Source of the DNA: Paragyromitra xinjiangensis
Lineage: Eukaryota; Ascomycota; Pezizomycetes; Pezizales; Discinaceae
Reading direction: 5' to 3'
NCBI GenBank assembly: GCA_038503065.1
Contig: JBCAMK010000018.1
Location: 558,001-622,000, forward strand
Length of the DNA stretch: 64,000 nt
The notes under the pieces were generated by a model. That model did no database searches and was not told the DNA's origin. It saw nothing but the letters and a program-made list of their open reading frames with translations. Both the position numbers and the translations under genes were made by a program. Shown here one piece after another: positions 37,601 through 47,273 of the stretch. Each line of letters begins with the position of its first letter. Within the stretch, counting starts at the first letter, position 1.

Positions 37601-39989
37601 TGAGATTCTAGATGATCAAGTTCCGTCTGATCTACTATTGATCAGAGGATATAGAACCCTTTTGCAAGCCGCGGCAGAAGACGGGCATGAGCAAATTGTA
37701 CGTCAGATGTTAGAGGCGGGGGCCGATGTCAACGCTGCTCCGGCAAAATGGGAAGGCCGAACGGCGTTACAAGCGGCGGCGGAGAACGGATATACAAGAA
37801 TTGTGGAGCTGCTGTTGGAGGCCAAGGCTAATGTCAATGCTCTCCCAGCCGAACGGTTAGGGCGGACAGCATTGCAGGCTGCGGCAGGAAATTGCCATGA
37901 AAGGATTGTGGAGTTGCTGTTGAAGGCCAAGGCTGATATCAATGCTGCTCCAGCGGAATATTTGGGGAGAACGGCGTTGCAAGCTGCTGCGGAAGGCGGC
38001 CATGAGGAAATGGTAAATTTGTTATTGGATGCCAAAGCTGATGTAAATGCTGCCCCAGCAGAACGGTGGGGACGAACAGCGTTGCAAGCTGCGGCAGAGG
38101 GCGGTCACAAGAGAGTTTTGAAGTCCTTATTGAAGGCCGGGGCTAGTGTCAATGCTGCGCCATCGGGATCGGGGGGACGAACTGCGTTCCAGGCTGCAGC
38201 AGAAGGTGGCCACGCGAGAGTTTTGCAGCTACTATCGGAGGTAAAAGCCGATGCTAACGCCCCCCCGGCAAGATTGAAGGGACGAACGGCATTGCAGGCT
38301 GCGGCAGAGAATGGCCATGTACAAGTTGTGGAATTATTGTTAAAGTCCAAAATAAATGTCAATGCTGCCCCGGCAGAACAATCAGGGCGAACGGCATTGC
38401 AGGGTGCTGCCGGAAGTGGCCACCAGAAGATAGTAGGGTTGCTATTGGAGGCCGGAGCTGATATCAATGCTGCCCCAGCAAAATGGAAAGGACGAACAGC
38501 GTTACAGGCCGCGGCGGAGAATGGCCACGAGAAGATTGTAGCGTTTCTCTTGAAGGCTGGAGCTAATCCTAATGTTGCTCTGGCACCATATTCGGGACGA
38601 ACAGCACTGCAAGCCGCAGCGGGAGGTGGCTATGAGGGAGTGTTAGAGTTGCTGTTGGAGGCCGGGGCTGATACTAATGCTGCTCCAGCGGAGTGGAAAG
38701 GACGGACGGCATTGCAGGCTGCGGCAGAGAATGGCTATGAGAGGATCGTGGAGCTACTATTAGAGGCTGGGGCCGACATCAATGCCACTCCAGGAGGATC
38801 GAAAGGGCGAACAGCGCTGCAAGCTGCGGCTGAGAGTGGCCATACGAGGATGCTGGAGCTGCTCTTGGATGTTGGGGCTGATGTCAATGCTGCTCCTGCA
38901 GGGTGGGAAGGACGAACGGCGCTACAAGCTGCGGCAGAGAGTGGCCATCCTAGGATCGTAGAATTATTATTAGAGGTTAAAGCCGACGTCAATGCTGCTC
39001 CAGCGGAAGAATTGGGAAGAACAGCACTACAATCCGCGGCGGAAAGTGGCCACACGAAGATTGTAGAGCTACTATTGGGAGTTGGGGCTGAAGTCAATGC
39101 TGCCCCAGCGGAACCCTTAGGAAGAACTGCATTACAGTCTGCCGCAGGAAATGGCCATGTGAAAATTGTGGAACTTTTGTTGGAGGCTGGGGCTGATGTT
39201 AACGCCTCTCCTATGAAATCGAAAGGGCGAACAGCATTGCAAGCTGCAGCGGAGGGCGGCTACATAAGAATCGTGGAGCTTCTTTTGAAAGCGAAAGCCG
39301 ATGTTAATGCCACCCCAGCACAGTATTCAGGACGGGCAGCACTGCAGGCTGCGGCAGGGAGTGGCCATACGGAGATCGTGGAGTTGCTTTTGGAGGCCGG
39401 GGCTGATGTTAATACTACCCCAGCGGAAGAATCAGGAAGAACAGCGTTGCAGGCCGCAGCGGAGAATGGCCATGTGGTAATTGTGGGGTTACTCCTAGGA
39501 GCTAAAGCCGACGTTAATGCTTCTCCAGCGGAAGAATCTGGAAGGACAGCGTTGCAAGCTGCAGCAGGAAGTGGTCATGAGAGAATTGTGGAATTGTTAT
39601 TAAAAGCCAAAGCCGAGATCAATGCTCCGGCAGCATGGGAAGGGCGAACAGCGTTGCAGGCCGCAGCTGAGAGTGGCCATACGAGGATTGTCGAACTATT
39701 GTTGGAGGCTAAGGCAGATGTCAATGCTGCCCCAGCAGAGTGGGAAGGACGAACAGCGCTACAAGCAGCAGCAGAGAATGGCCATGAGAAAATTGTCGAA
39801 CTATTGTTGGAGGCCAAAGCCGACATCGATGCTGCCCCAGCAGAAAACTCGGGGCAAACAGCATTAGAGGCTGCGAGGGGCAACCAGAGAATTCTAGAGC
39901 TTTTTAATAAAGTTAAGAGTAATGCCGAGGTAAGGCTTCTTTACTTAATGAAATCCATAACAGGTTTAATTTGTGTTGGATTGATGTAG
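34623..39989 (+). CDS. Membrane-anchored giant ankyrin-repeat protein (1788 aa) with high-identity repeat array
   Basis: One open frame of 1788 residues. The N-terminal 405 residues have several membrane segments (about 31-46, 83-103, 239-266, 276-301 and 360-403) around the motif SSDVCELWNGEDVVRALGSP, seen in a family of fungal ankyrin proteins without known function. Residues about 410-1005 form a helical region with no NACHT or P-loop motif that I can see. From residue 1010 there are 21 ankyrin repeats plus a degenerate last one (GQTALEAARGNQRILELF). The unit is 35 residues (GRTALQAAAENGH..IVELLLEA..), two longer than the usual 33. Repeats are close to identical except at a few positions, a pattern seen in fungal recognition proteins under repeat shuffling. 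A donor GTAAGG at 39930 and an acceptor at 39988-39989 would replace the last 19 residues by a 21-residue tail ending at 40055; this alternative is equally in frame. Confidence 0.9.
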   Translation: MGSSPLICSIGPSSYQRCVTSKSRSHKKLQVAILILSIAGCANADGWGDFANNLGTGLAPLLMLFGGRVTTQYLSESSSWIDSLIFALAPLGIITAVVAAIRVGGSPILRSFIGRAKESRGEVEVALMPSTSSDVCELWNGEDVVRALGSPVLLQLVYVESDGPFVGDPKAGIYTFHEAVDNGLYKKESQTGNEKGSDTNSVTDAIADTSLDPEVEALWTRQNPPNLSLNFNTRPLDKRFSMAFALLGIFLQAGVLVFAAMVQYILRWSKNGQPIAAYAFPVVLAGTLSLAVGIFLCAQAIETSTDEITWIPTNSKDRKTVVWLQQGGQTISDRLFGSFAGKSLDSKVRTSRRSRETRSRSTLVTVAAIASFIGFVAQFIGLRATHSSVIMTQLGVVFVMTTLRSCTRVKRGNLNEILDPDLVNGYELDWLAKDLNRCRSWEVVTGFDTPDYSIEVDEIDNPPSGTLSDNPTMAVMKTRARLARISRDWNLEGRTKVKDLQSAIEATMNRVYAEMIVKDPWKNASTFTWGLRVRALFGDCVESSEPCEISLTLNREMDKDNWKAWKADESELEGVLCLWVSCLTEAKRKQAKLFIDGPLTRLKNVRLLGPATDETRVDYKLWMHRGTTPEDIKYLGHGMPTEAEAARYFGWTGKQDGGNDQVESSASTCYLGINADNSLETLCAQEVYAWFLFQLAKIAKEVGGSTTYHKNDSALERPAISQDRSDDWGKFLLVNSNLASIAEIYSRSNLGTIEEAYFCIIPAFRAAKTLPHLHETYNKARETSRKLEKEGLWAKAAEVNWWLCDSSRKTGVSRRDIIYVDAYIESQLRRLTRKIVMEATKGECNDALQPLWDLADLVCQRISSPSASKAIGLKDLYIACTATKPGADHTMAFNRAFDAALGLDIRMACTVEIVMSLARLALQNRFFREAEILARFVRIDTGDNKSEARKLILAIRRNSGQFLLNDKVEKYLSDPESRRSAARIDVHAQISTHEILDDQVPSDLLLIRGYRTLLQAAAEDGHEQIVRQMLEAGADVNAAPAKWEGRTALQAAAENGYTRIVELLLEAKANVNALPAERLGRTALQAAAGNCHERIVELLLKAKADINAAPAEYLGRTALQAAAEGGHEEMVNLLLDAKADVNAAPAERWGRTALQAAAEGGHKRVLKSLLKAGASVNAAPSGSGGRTAFQAAAEGGHARVLQLLSEVKADANAPPARLKGRTALQAAAENGHVQVVELLLKSKINVNAAPAEQSGRTALQGAAGSGHQKIVGLLLEAGADINAAPAKWKGRTALQAAAENGHEKIVAFLLKAGANPNVALAPYSGRTALQAAAGGGYEGVLELLLEAGADTNAAPAEWKGRTALQAAAENGYERIVELLLEAGADINATPGGSKGRTALQAAAESGHTRMLELLLDVGADVNAAPAGWEGRTALQAAAESGHPRIVELLLEVKADVNAAPAEELGRTALQSAAESGHTKIVELLLGVGAEVNAAPAEPLGRTALQSAAGNGHVKIVELLLEAGADVNASPMKSKGRTALQAAAEGGYIRIVELLLKAKADVNATPAQYSGRAALQAAAGSGHTEIVELLLEAGADVNTTPAEESGRTALQAAAENGHVVIVGLLLGAKADVNASPAEESGRTALQAAAGSGHERIVELLLKAKAEINAPAAWEGRTALQAAAESGHTRIVELLLEAKADVNAAPAEWEGRTALQAAAENGHEKIVELLLEAKADIDAAPAENSGQTALEAARGNQRILELFNKVKSNAEVRLLYLMKSITGLICVGLM
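37650..39851 (+). repeat. Ankyrin-coding tandem repeat, 105-bp period, 21 units
   Basis: Twenty-one consecutive units: twenty of 105 bp and one (unit 19, EINAPAAWE) of 102 bp that lost one codon. Conserved core GRTALQAAA...IVELLL...ADVNAAPAE. Variable positions are the two residues before each GRT (WE, RL, YL, SG, LK, QS, WK, YS, SK, PL, ES), the residue before GH/GY (N, S, G, D) and the two after it. Confidence 0.95.
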
Positions 39990-42900
39990 GATGTTACAAA
40001 AATATCTGGTTCAAGAGCAGAACAACCAGTCCCGGCAACCGGCCCGCGGACTTGAATTTGGGCTGTTTGATACTGGGTACAAAAGGGTATAGTTTTGGAA
40101 AGAGTTTGTTATATTTAAGCTGAGGGGAATTGGCTAGAGGGTTTTGTTATTACTACATGGGGGCTAGATAGTCTAGCAAGTTTTTTCCACAGTTAGCGAT
40201 GGTGATGGTGATGGTTGATGTATGTGTGCTTCACAGTTTCATTTCAAAACAAGTCTGGTGAATTTTTGGTATGGAGGTTGTTGGTTATTCTATGGCTATT
40301 AGCTATTAGTGAGAGGGTTTCCTGATTTGATGGGTGTGATAACGGAGAGGATGAGTGTGAATGGAGGTTGATAGGTTTAACATTAGTAGATATTGATGGA
40401 ATATCCGTTTAACGCACCATTGGTAGGGGAGGATAAGGTCAGAGAGATGCAGAGGTTGTAATGTGGTTACTCTCTAGTGTTTACTAACGGAACATTCGAT
40501 GACGTGAGAGACCATCTAGGACGAAAGTAAGGGAGCGCAAGTTACTATGACTATCCTATGAAAAGCAAGACAAAGATGATCGGAAAGTGTAGGTTATTAT
40601 TGCCTTCATTGTTAATCACTCGGTATATATTGCTACTCTATCGGAGAAGCTTCCTAGTAGGATACCATTCAAACGTTGCTTTGGGGATGATATATTGGAG
40701 GGAAAAATAAGCCCCCAATCACCTAGTAGTGCTGGGCGCGAGCCGCTTCGCGAGTCATAAGTGAATTTTTATGATTCCGTGAGGCACAGACCGCAGAGTG
40801 CTACCTCTAAACCCCACCTCTAAGTACTGGACTCCATCAATTTCTCAATTCTTGAGCTACCCGCTAGGTGTAAGGTATTATATTTGCTTCTAGTCCTTAC
40901 CACACACCAGGCACTGTTATTTCTAGCTGTCATCAAGTGCAGGATCCTGTCGTTCCTGCATCCTCGCTGCTCCTAGACCTCTATACTGCTCTCAGATGAT
41001 CTCTAACCAGGGTACCCCACTGTTTCTGAACCCCGCTGCTTCTAGAAAGGTTTGATGAAGCTATCATCACTAATGCCCCACTAATATTATATCAGCGCGT
41101 TACTATACTGGCGTTACTATACTGCGATTAGGAAGTTTCGTCTTTAGTGATTCAGGGGCTCGTGAGCCGTGTTCGACTCGTGGCCATCACTATCACCTGG
41201 GCATTGGGGGTGCTGGGTGGGTGTAGGAAGTTATATGCTGCTACCGCTGTCGTGGAACGGATTGGAGTTGGTATAGGAACTACTTCAGGGCCTTTATCTG
41301 ATTGGGTTGGTAATTATGGGTACAGGAAAGAAGCCTGGACGTTGGTTGGTTGCTCATAGAGCTATGGTACGGTGTCTTGAACTTTATTAACTACTCCACT
41401 TACAGGCTTATTGCGGGATTTCATAAGAGTGGGTAAGGTGTGGGAAAGTTTTTGTGTTAGGAGAGCCGAGACTTTACTTTGCTTACTCGTGTGTTGTTGA
41501 CAGCTATAGGGCAGGTATGTACCTTGTTGGGTCATGCCTTTCACGGGCTTTTTGGAGCCCGAATAATCCCACTACAAGACAGGAGTTGAAACTTCACCAC
41601 CAAGAGCCAAAACACAGAAATACGAGACAATCTAGAAAGTTACATGTATCCTTTGTCTGTATTCGATATCTGACGGTATCTCTATCACAGTCGAATCACG
41701 TTGAATCCCACTGCCGTTGGTTAAGTCACTACCTATTTTGAGGAGATGCACCTCTCCCTTGCCGAGTGTCCGGGCTAGGGTGGGTGCTCGCGAGACCAAT
41801 TGATAAACCAGGGGAGTACGCGTGGGCGTGCAAAATTGCGGGGTGCATCTGCATACAGCCCGCTTTTGTTAACGGGGAACCGCGGCTATTCCATGCAATA
41901 TGCATCTCAGGACCCGGAAGGAGTGCGCTGCAAAACCTCGCTATGACTAATCTCCATGAGCTGTATTCAGACGATGATCCTATATGTAGCTGCTGTTGCT
42001 ACACTCCAAAGCTTCTGATCGGCAATAGTATGGCATGATCTCAGCTGTGTACTGTTGTAACCAGCTACTAACAAGGCCAAACCTCCGGGGGCTGAGGGCT
42101 AAACAAGATCTAGACTCTGACTCTTCGGGTCGGGGAGTCTAATGGTTTTTGATATGATATATGCCAAGGACGGGTAGTTTATCCGGCGTCGTTTTGAGCT
42201 AAACGTACGTGTTCATACACACTTCAAAGTGGTTGTGTGGAACGCGATCAAGGCAATTAATTCATTGATACCTGTTTCGAGACGCTGCTTCATCTATGAT
42301 AGAGGAACCTATTGTTACAGATTTGTGTATGTTTACAACAAGTTTCGAGCAAGATTTCTTTTATCAAATTCTAAAACCGAGTGACTTGATGTGAATAGAG
42401 GGCAGGTAAATCTAAACCGGGGAACCAGCCTACACAAGCCTCTACCCACGGGTTCTAGGTGTCTATGCAAAGTAAGTTTATTTTCCTTCCTTAAACCAGC
42501 GGCAATCCGCTTTGTTCTGTTCCTTTATGCCCCGTTCTTCGTCATTGGTGATATTTTCTTCACTCCACTTTCGATTTCTGATCTAGGAGACAATGTGGTT
42601 ATCTAGTGCTTTTTGAACGGTCAATAGATCCTGGTAAACTTGTAGAAGCACAAGCACCACCATTGACCATGTAGGAGGGGATAATTGGATAGTATCACAT
42701 ATCGTCATGTATTTCTCCAAACTACCCCGCCTTTGACGCTTTATTTAGTGGAATAATATGTTTTCTCATGGTATGGATGGTGTTGGAAGAAGTGCTTTTA
42801 CTATACGCAAGATATATAATATTTGATAGCAGGCCACACCCACCCACCCAGTAACGGTATTTAAGCGAATGAAACTAGCCCACTTCCCTCGGTGCATTAA

Positions 42901-43865
42901 ATATACCACAGCAGCTGAGACATCATGGATAGAAGGGCAATGAAAACATATAATTGGACGGCATGCTTCTACACAAGGTTCTGCAGTAGGGCTACTCGCC
43001 GCGACATCTCAAAGGGGAATTATGCGGGGGCAATCCCACTTGGCGTATCTTCTAGAGATCGATTATATTAGGCGTATGCGGTATTAGCTTGAAGTGGTAA
43101 ACGCGGAGCTGAACAACTGACAGCCCTATTCCCTGATTTTTGGTTCGATGCGGTTGGGCGTTTCTCTCCATTGACTTCATAAGAAAGGATCAGAAATATA
43201 TATACGTATGTATAAGCCGAAATATGGTATCACAAAGTTATATATCAGGCTCACAAATGCTTGCTAGGTCATGAAGAACTAATTAATGGAAGCTATTGCT
43301 GGAAGGGTTGAAGATATAGAGCGATAGCAGACAACGTGCAATAACAAACGCTTGAGATATTTTCTAATTTGCAAGATACTAATTAAGTGATTAGTCTCCA
43401 CAACTGTCTTTTAGCCTTGCGGTTAGATGATGTTGCGATATTGTCTTGGTTTATCTTGTGGTTGTGTCGTTGCAACCACTAGTAGAGTAGATCCTAGAGA
43501 TTGACACTCGGTCCTCCCTAATTTGCTTTTTTGAAGGGCGGGGTTTCAGCTGTCTATCGACCTTAAATTTTCAGCTTCAAGCTGAAACAAACTGAGTCTG
43601 CATGCAAAGCTGTATTGAGGTAACTATCATATGCGTGTCCTACCCGTTTTGCGAATACGTTGCGTCAACAATTAACGGGTGTGCATCATTGCTACCATTT
43701 TAGTAAAAAAACACTTATTAATCTTACACCTAGGTAATTATACGTGAACAGGATCTCAGTACTATGTTCATAGACCAAAGTTTCCCTATATATAGTGCCT
43801 TCTAGACAGCGAAAGGTATCAAAAATCGTCTTACTCCTAGTCAAGCTTCATAGTCACTACCCAAC
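39990..43865. other. Gene-poor region between ankyrin and tyrosinase genes
   Basis: Nearly 4 kb with only short frames (41147-41359, 41766-42038 +), none with a recognised domain. Contains a short tandem repeat at 41097-41124, an inverted TCATAA/TTATGA pair near 40.76 kb beside GAGCCGCTTCGCGAGTC, and TACATGTA at 41641-41648. It may hold decayed mobile DNA, but I cannot identify an element. The start (to 40055) could be a final exon of the ankyrin gene. Confidence 0.4.
41097..41124. repeat. 14-bp tandem duplication
   Basis: Two perfect adjacent copies of GCGTTACTATACTG. Confidence 0.9.
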
Positions 43866-46534
43866 ATGGTGAAACACTTTCCTATCAATGGTGTGCCAAC
43901 CAAAAAAGCATACCCTCGGCTCCCTGTCAATGATTTCGCAACAGATTCGCAGTATTCGATCCAATGGAATCTCTTCCTACAGGCTCTGACTGACCTTCAC
44001 AAGCAAGGAGAAGATGTAAATAGCCCTCTGGGCTTTTACCAAATAGCAGGTAATCTCTAACATCTTTCGTTTTCTAAGGGAGTTTTTATCCTTTTCCTCG
44101 TAGAAATACTGATAGTCAAATCAAGGAATTCACGGTGTCCCTTTCGTTCAATGGATGGAAGAAAAGGATCCGGAAGATAGGCCAGGCAATTATTGCACTC
44201 ATGGAACGTATGATAAAATTCCACATGTATAAATATAGCGAATGGTATTGATTAAAGTATTACATTCTGATCTCAGGGCAATTTTTCTTACCTGGCATCG
44301 GCCTTATCTTATTCTCCTCGAGGTTAGTTCGACCCCATATTCATCCCATTTCATTATCGCGACTTAAACTAAAGCGTGTATGGTGGTCTCCAGCAACGTG
44401 TTGTCGAAGAGGCCCTCAAGATAGCCAGCGGTTTCAGTGAAAAGTACAAAAAGACTTACCAAGATGAAGCCGTTAAGATCAGACTTCCGTAAGTTAAGAG
44501 CACCCTCTACGTAATCACTAGGATCAAATGTACTGAAAATCAAAGGTATTGGGATTGGGCGACGAACACGAGACTTCCAGGTCCTACAAGGAATCCGAAA
44601 ACCAAAATCACGCTTCCGATACCGGGATCGGACCATGTGACGACCGTAGAAGTCCATAATCCCCTGTATTCTTATAAGTTCCATGATCGTGATCGCCGCA
44701 TAAGGGACATGTCTATTCTCAGATTGCCAGAGGTGCGTTCTCCACTGTTGAATATGCTACCGGCTTGTTATTAGTGGTACTGATACGACCAACATGCACA
44801 GTTTATTAGATTCCAAGAAACAAAACGCTGCCCTGACAAGGATGGGAACAGTCGTCCAGAAGTTGCAGATAAGCAGCTCGCGGGCCCCGGTGATCCAGAG
44901 GGCGGTGATCCAACCAAGTAAATAATTATCTTACGAACACCTTTCTTTCAAGGCACTTACCTCTGTGTCTAGTTTTCGAGATGGCATATTCAAACTGCTT
45001 GTGGCGGTTAAGAGATATGGCCCTTTCAGTAACACTGGTTCAGATCCAGACTCTGATGTCCCCCCAGAGTTTATCCCGCTCGAGAGTTATCATAACACAG
45101 TTCATGGTAAGTCTCGAAATCACAGTCATTGAACGTGTTTTCTTGCCAGACTAAACCTTTAGATTATGTTGGAACCGATTTCAGCTCGGCGAACCTCCCC
45201 CATGGCCACATGACCCATGTGCCTGTCTCTGGGTTTGATCCAATCTTTTGGTGAGTTGCACCTTCATTTGAATATCTGAGGTTTCTCAAGTCTTACTAAC
45301 AATTACAATAGGCTTCAGTAAGTCCATGATCAACCTCTGCAATACTATTAGGTTTGGGTTACTGACCTTCTAACGTAGTCATGCGAATATCGATCGTATA
45401 TATGCGATGTGGCAGGCTATTCGCTTCGAGTCGGAGTTTGAGAACCAGCCTACGCCCAACACTCGGCTTCCCTTCACATCATGGACCGACACTGCTGAGA
45501 CGACCCTCAGACCATTCTACCGAGAGGAGGATGGAAATCCATGGACCAGCGCCATGGTTCAAAAGTTCGGTCAAGAATATGGCCCAACGTACAGATCACC
45601 ACTCCGACACGAACCTTCTTAAACTAACGGTTACAGGACTTTTGAATACGGCTACACTTACCCAGAAGTTCCTCATGAGGGGAAAACTGATCGTGAACGG
45701 AAAATAATCGCTATACAGACGCTGTTTAAAGCTTGGCATTTATATGGGCCTCGGAGGTTCCCCGGGTTTCTCGGGGCACCCAAGAACCTTCCAAGTGATT
45801 TTAATCATCCCGGTAATATATCCAACTCGTTGCCATTCTGCGTACGATAGTTAATCTTTGAGTAGCTGATACAAAGTACCGGCGAGAGTGGATGATCTTC
45901 CTTCGTGTCAAGAAGTACCTTGTAGATGGAAACTTCATCATTCTCTTCTTTTTCGGCGATGTTCCAAGTAACCCAGAAGATTGGGTCGGAAGCCCAAACC
46001 GTATAGGCTCTTTCAACACCTTTAAGAGCGAAACGGACTACTGCGCCAACTGTTCGGATCAAAATGAAGCCGATGTAGTAATGACCGGTGGTGTCGACAT
46101 AACCAGTCAACTGTACAAGGCACTTGAAGGCACAGGTATTGGTCTACGTGATCAAGACGAGGTCGAAAAGTGGCTAGCGAAGAATTTGGACTGGAGAATA
46201 CTCCTAGTGAGTAACCCTATCTCCTGAAATTTATTTCCCACATGATGGAAACTCCACTAACCGACACCCCCAGGAAAACCGAACTGAGCTTAAACTCGAA
46301 GACACCAAGAGCCGAGATGGCACGAAGGGTCTTATTGTGGGAGTTAAGAGCTTCGAGATGGCGTATCCTCCTACTTATGACAGCGTTACAGCTCCAGACG
46401 CAGACACGAGAGAATCCTTCGGTGCCGTCTTTAACCCAGTCACCCACCATAAAGCGACCGAGGACAACGCACTGAGGGGAGGGTTGAGGAAGGGTGAGAC
46501 ACATTTGGCTGTTGGTACCCAACGTCCTCTCTAA
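43866..46534 (+). CDS. Tyrosinase (type-3 copper polyphenol oxidase) with C-terminal domain, 13 exons
   Basis: Exons: 43866-44049, 44126-44207, 44277-44322, 44394-44488, 44546-44732, 44802-44917, 44973-45106, 45163-45250, 45312-45317, 45379-45588, 45637-45812, 45866-46206, 46274-46534; 641 residues. CuA ligands are H64 (GIHGVP), H87 (NYCTHG) and H96 (TWHRPYL); C85-T86-H87 fits the Cys-His thioether of fungal enzymes. CuB lies in ESYHNTVH (H277, H281) and FDPIFWLHHANIDR (H313/H314). The W-L-H part is encoded by a 6-nt micro-exon. After FEYGYTYPEV comes the C-terminal domain (KKYLVDGNFIILFFFGDVP, GLRDQDEVEKWLAKNLDWR), which covers the active site in latent tyrosinases. The enzyme oxidises phenols to quinones in melanin formation. 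No signal peptide is seen, so it is probably intracellular. The nearby genes are not melanin genes. Confidence 0.95.
45312..45317 (+). other. 6-nt micro-exon of the tyrosinase gene
   Basis: GCTTCA between a TACTAAC-containing intron (45251-45311, ends ATAG) and an intron starting GTAAGT (45318-45378). It completes Trp311, encodes Leu312 and starts His313 of the CuB motif. Skipping it would keep the frame but delete two residues and change W to C. Confidence 0.85.
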
Positions 46535-47273
46535 TAATCATTACGGCTGTCGAGGAGCTTCATGCTCCTTGCGTTCTTGCGATCCCAAGTTTTTATTCTT
46601 TTCATTTGTCGTTGTTACTTACGATGGAACTTTTGGATGTATCTCGGAATTCTATGCGATGGACAAGCAAGGGAAATGCAAAAGAAAAATGCAAAAGCAA
46701 AAAAAACCTTTTATGTTAGCCAAGCCACTACTATAGCAAGATTCAAGTTGAATTTATGAAATTTGAGCAACGAATAAGAACTGTGCACGGAAAAGCGTCT
46801 TTTATCGAATCGGGATACACAGATCCGAAAATTCAAGCATAAGGAGACACTTCCGATTACTCGCCTAAGGATCTACCATCTGAAATAAAATGACCATATT
46901 GGTAAAAATTCGAGTGATCGATGATGATGCACGATGGTTGGGTGTTGCCTTACCAAGGGTTACCTTGCTGAGTGTCAACCCCACCGTGAACCGACAGCAG
47001 CATGCCAAAATCCCCAATATCATCACTAGAGCTTTCACGCAGATCAAGATATATCCTCAAAGTATTCACTTCAACCCAGCAACCTTCAGCCATCTCATAT
47101 TCGATTACCACCATGATATCACCCTAACTATCCCATGCCCCAAGTCCACAACATGCACCCAAGCAATCCCTTCCCAATAAACCCTTTGCCATGCAGCCAT
47201 GATAATAAAACAAAACACGCAATTAAAAGTATCATAAACCAAGCCCTCCCTCAATCCCCAGACTATCGGGCAA
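46535..47273. other. Intergenic between convergent genes
   Basis: 3' flanks of tyrosinase (+) and SRP receptor (-). Open frame 46890-47180 (+) has no recognised domain. Nothing else seen. Confidence 0.5.

Noticed and set aside
40735..40800. Possible transposon terminal inverted repeat
   Set aside because: Only a short TCATAA/TTATGA pair was seen; no matching end, no target duplication and no transposase frame nearby.
41766..42038. 90-codon Cys-containing frame in the gene-poor region
   Set aside because: Cysteines are irregularly spaced, there is no family resemblance, and no splice or conservation evidence can be seen.
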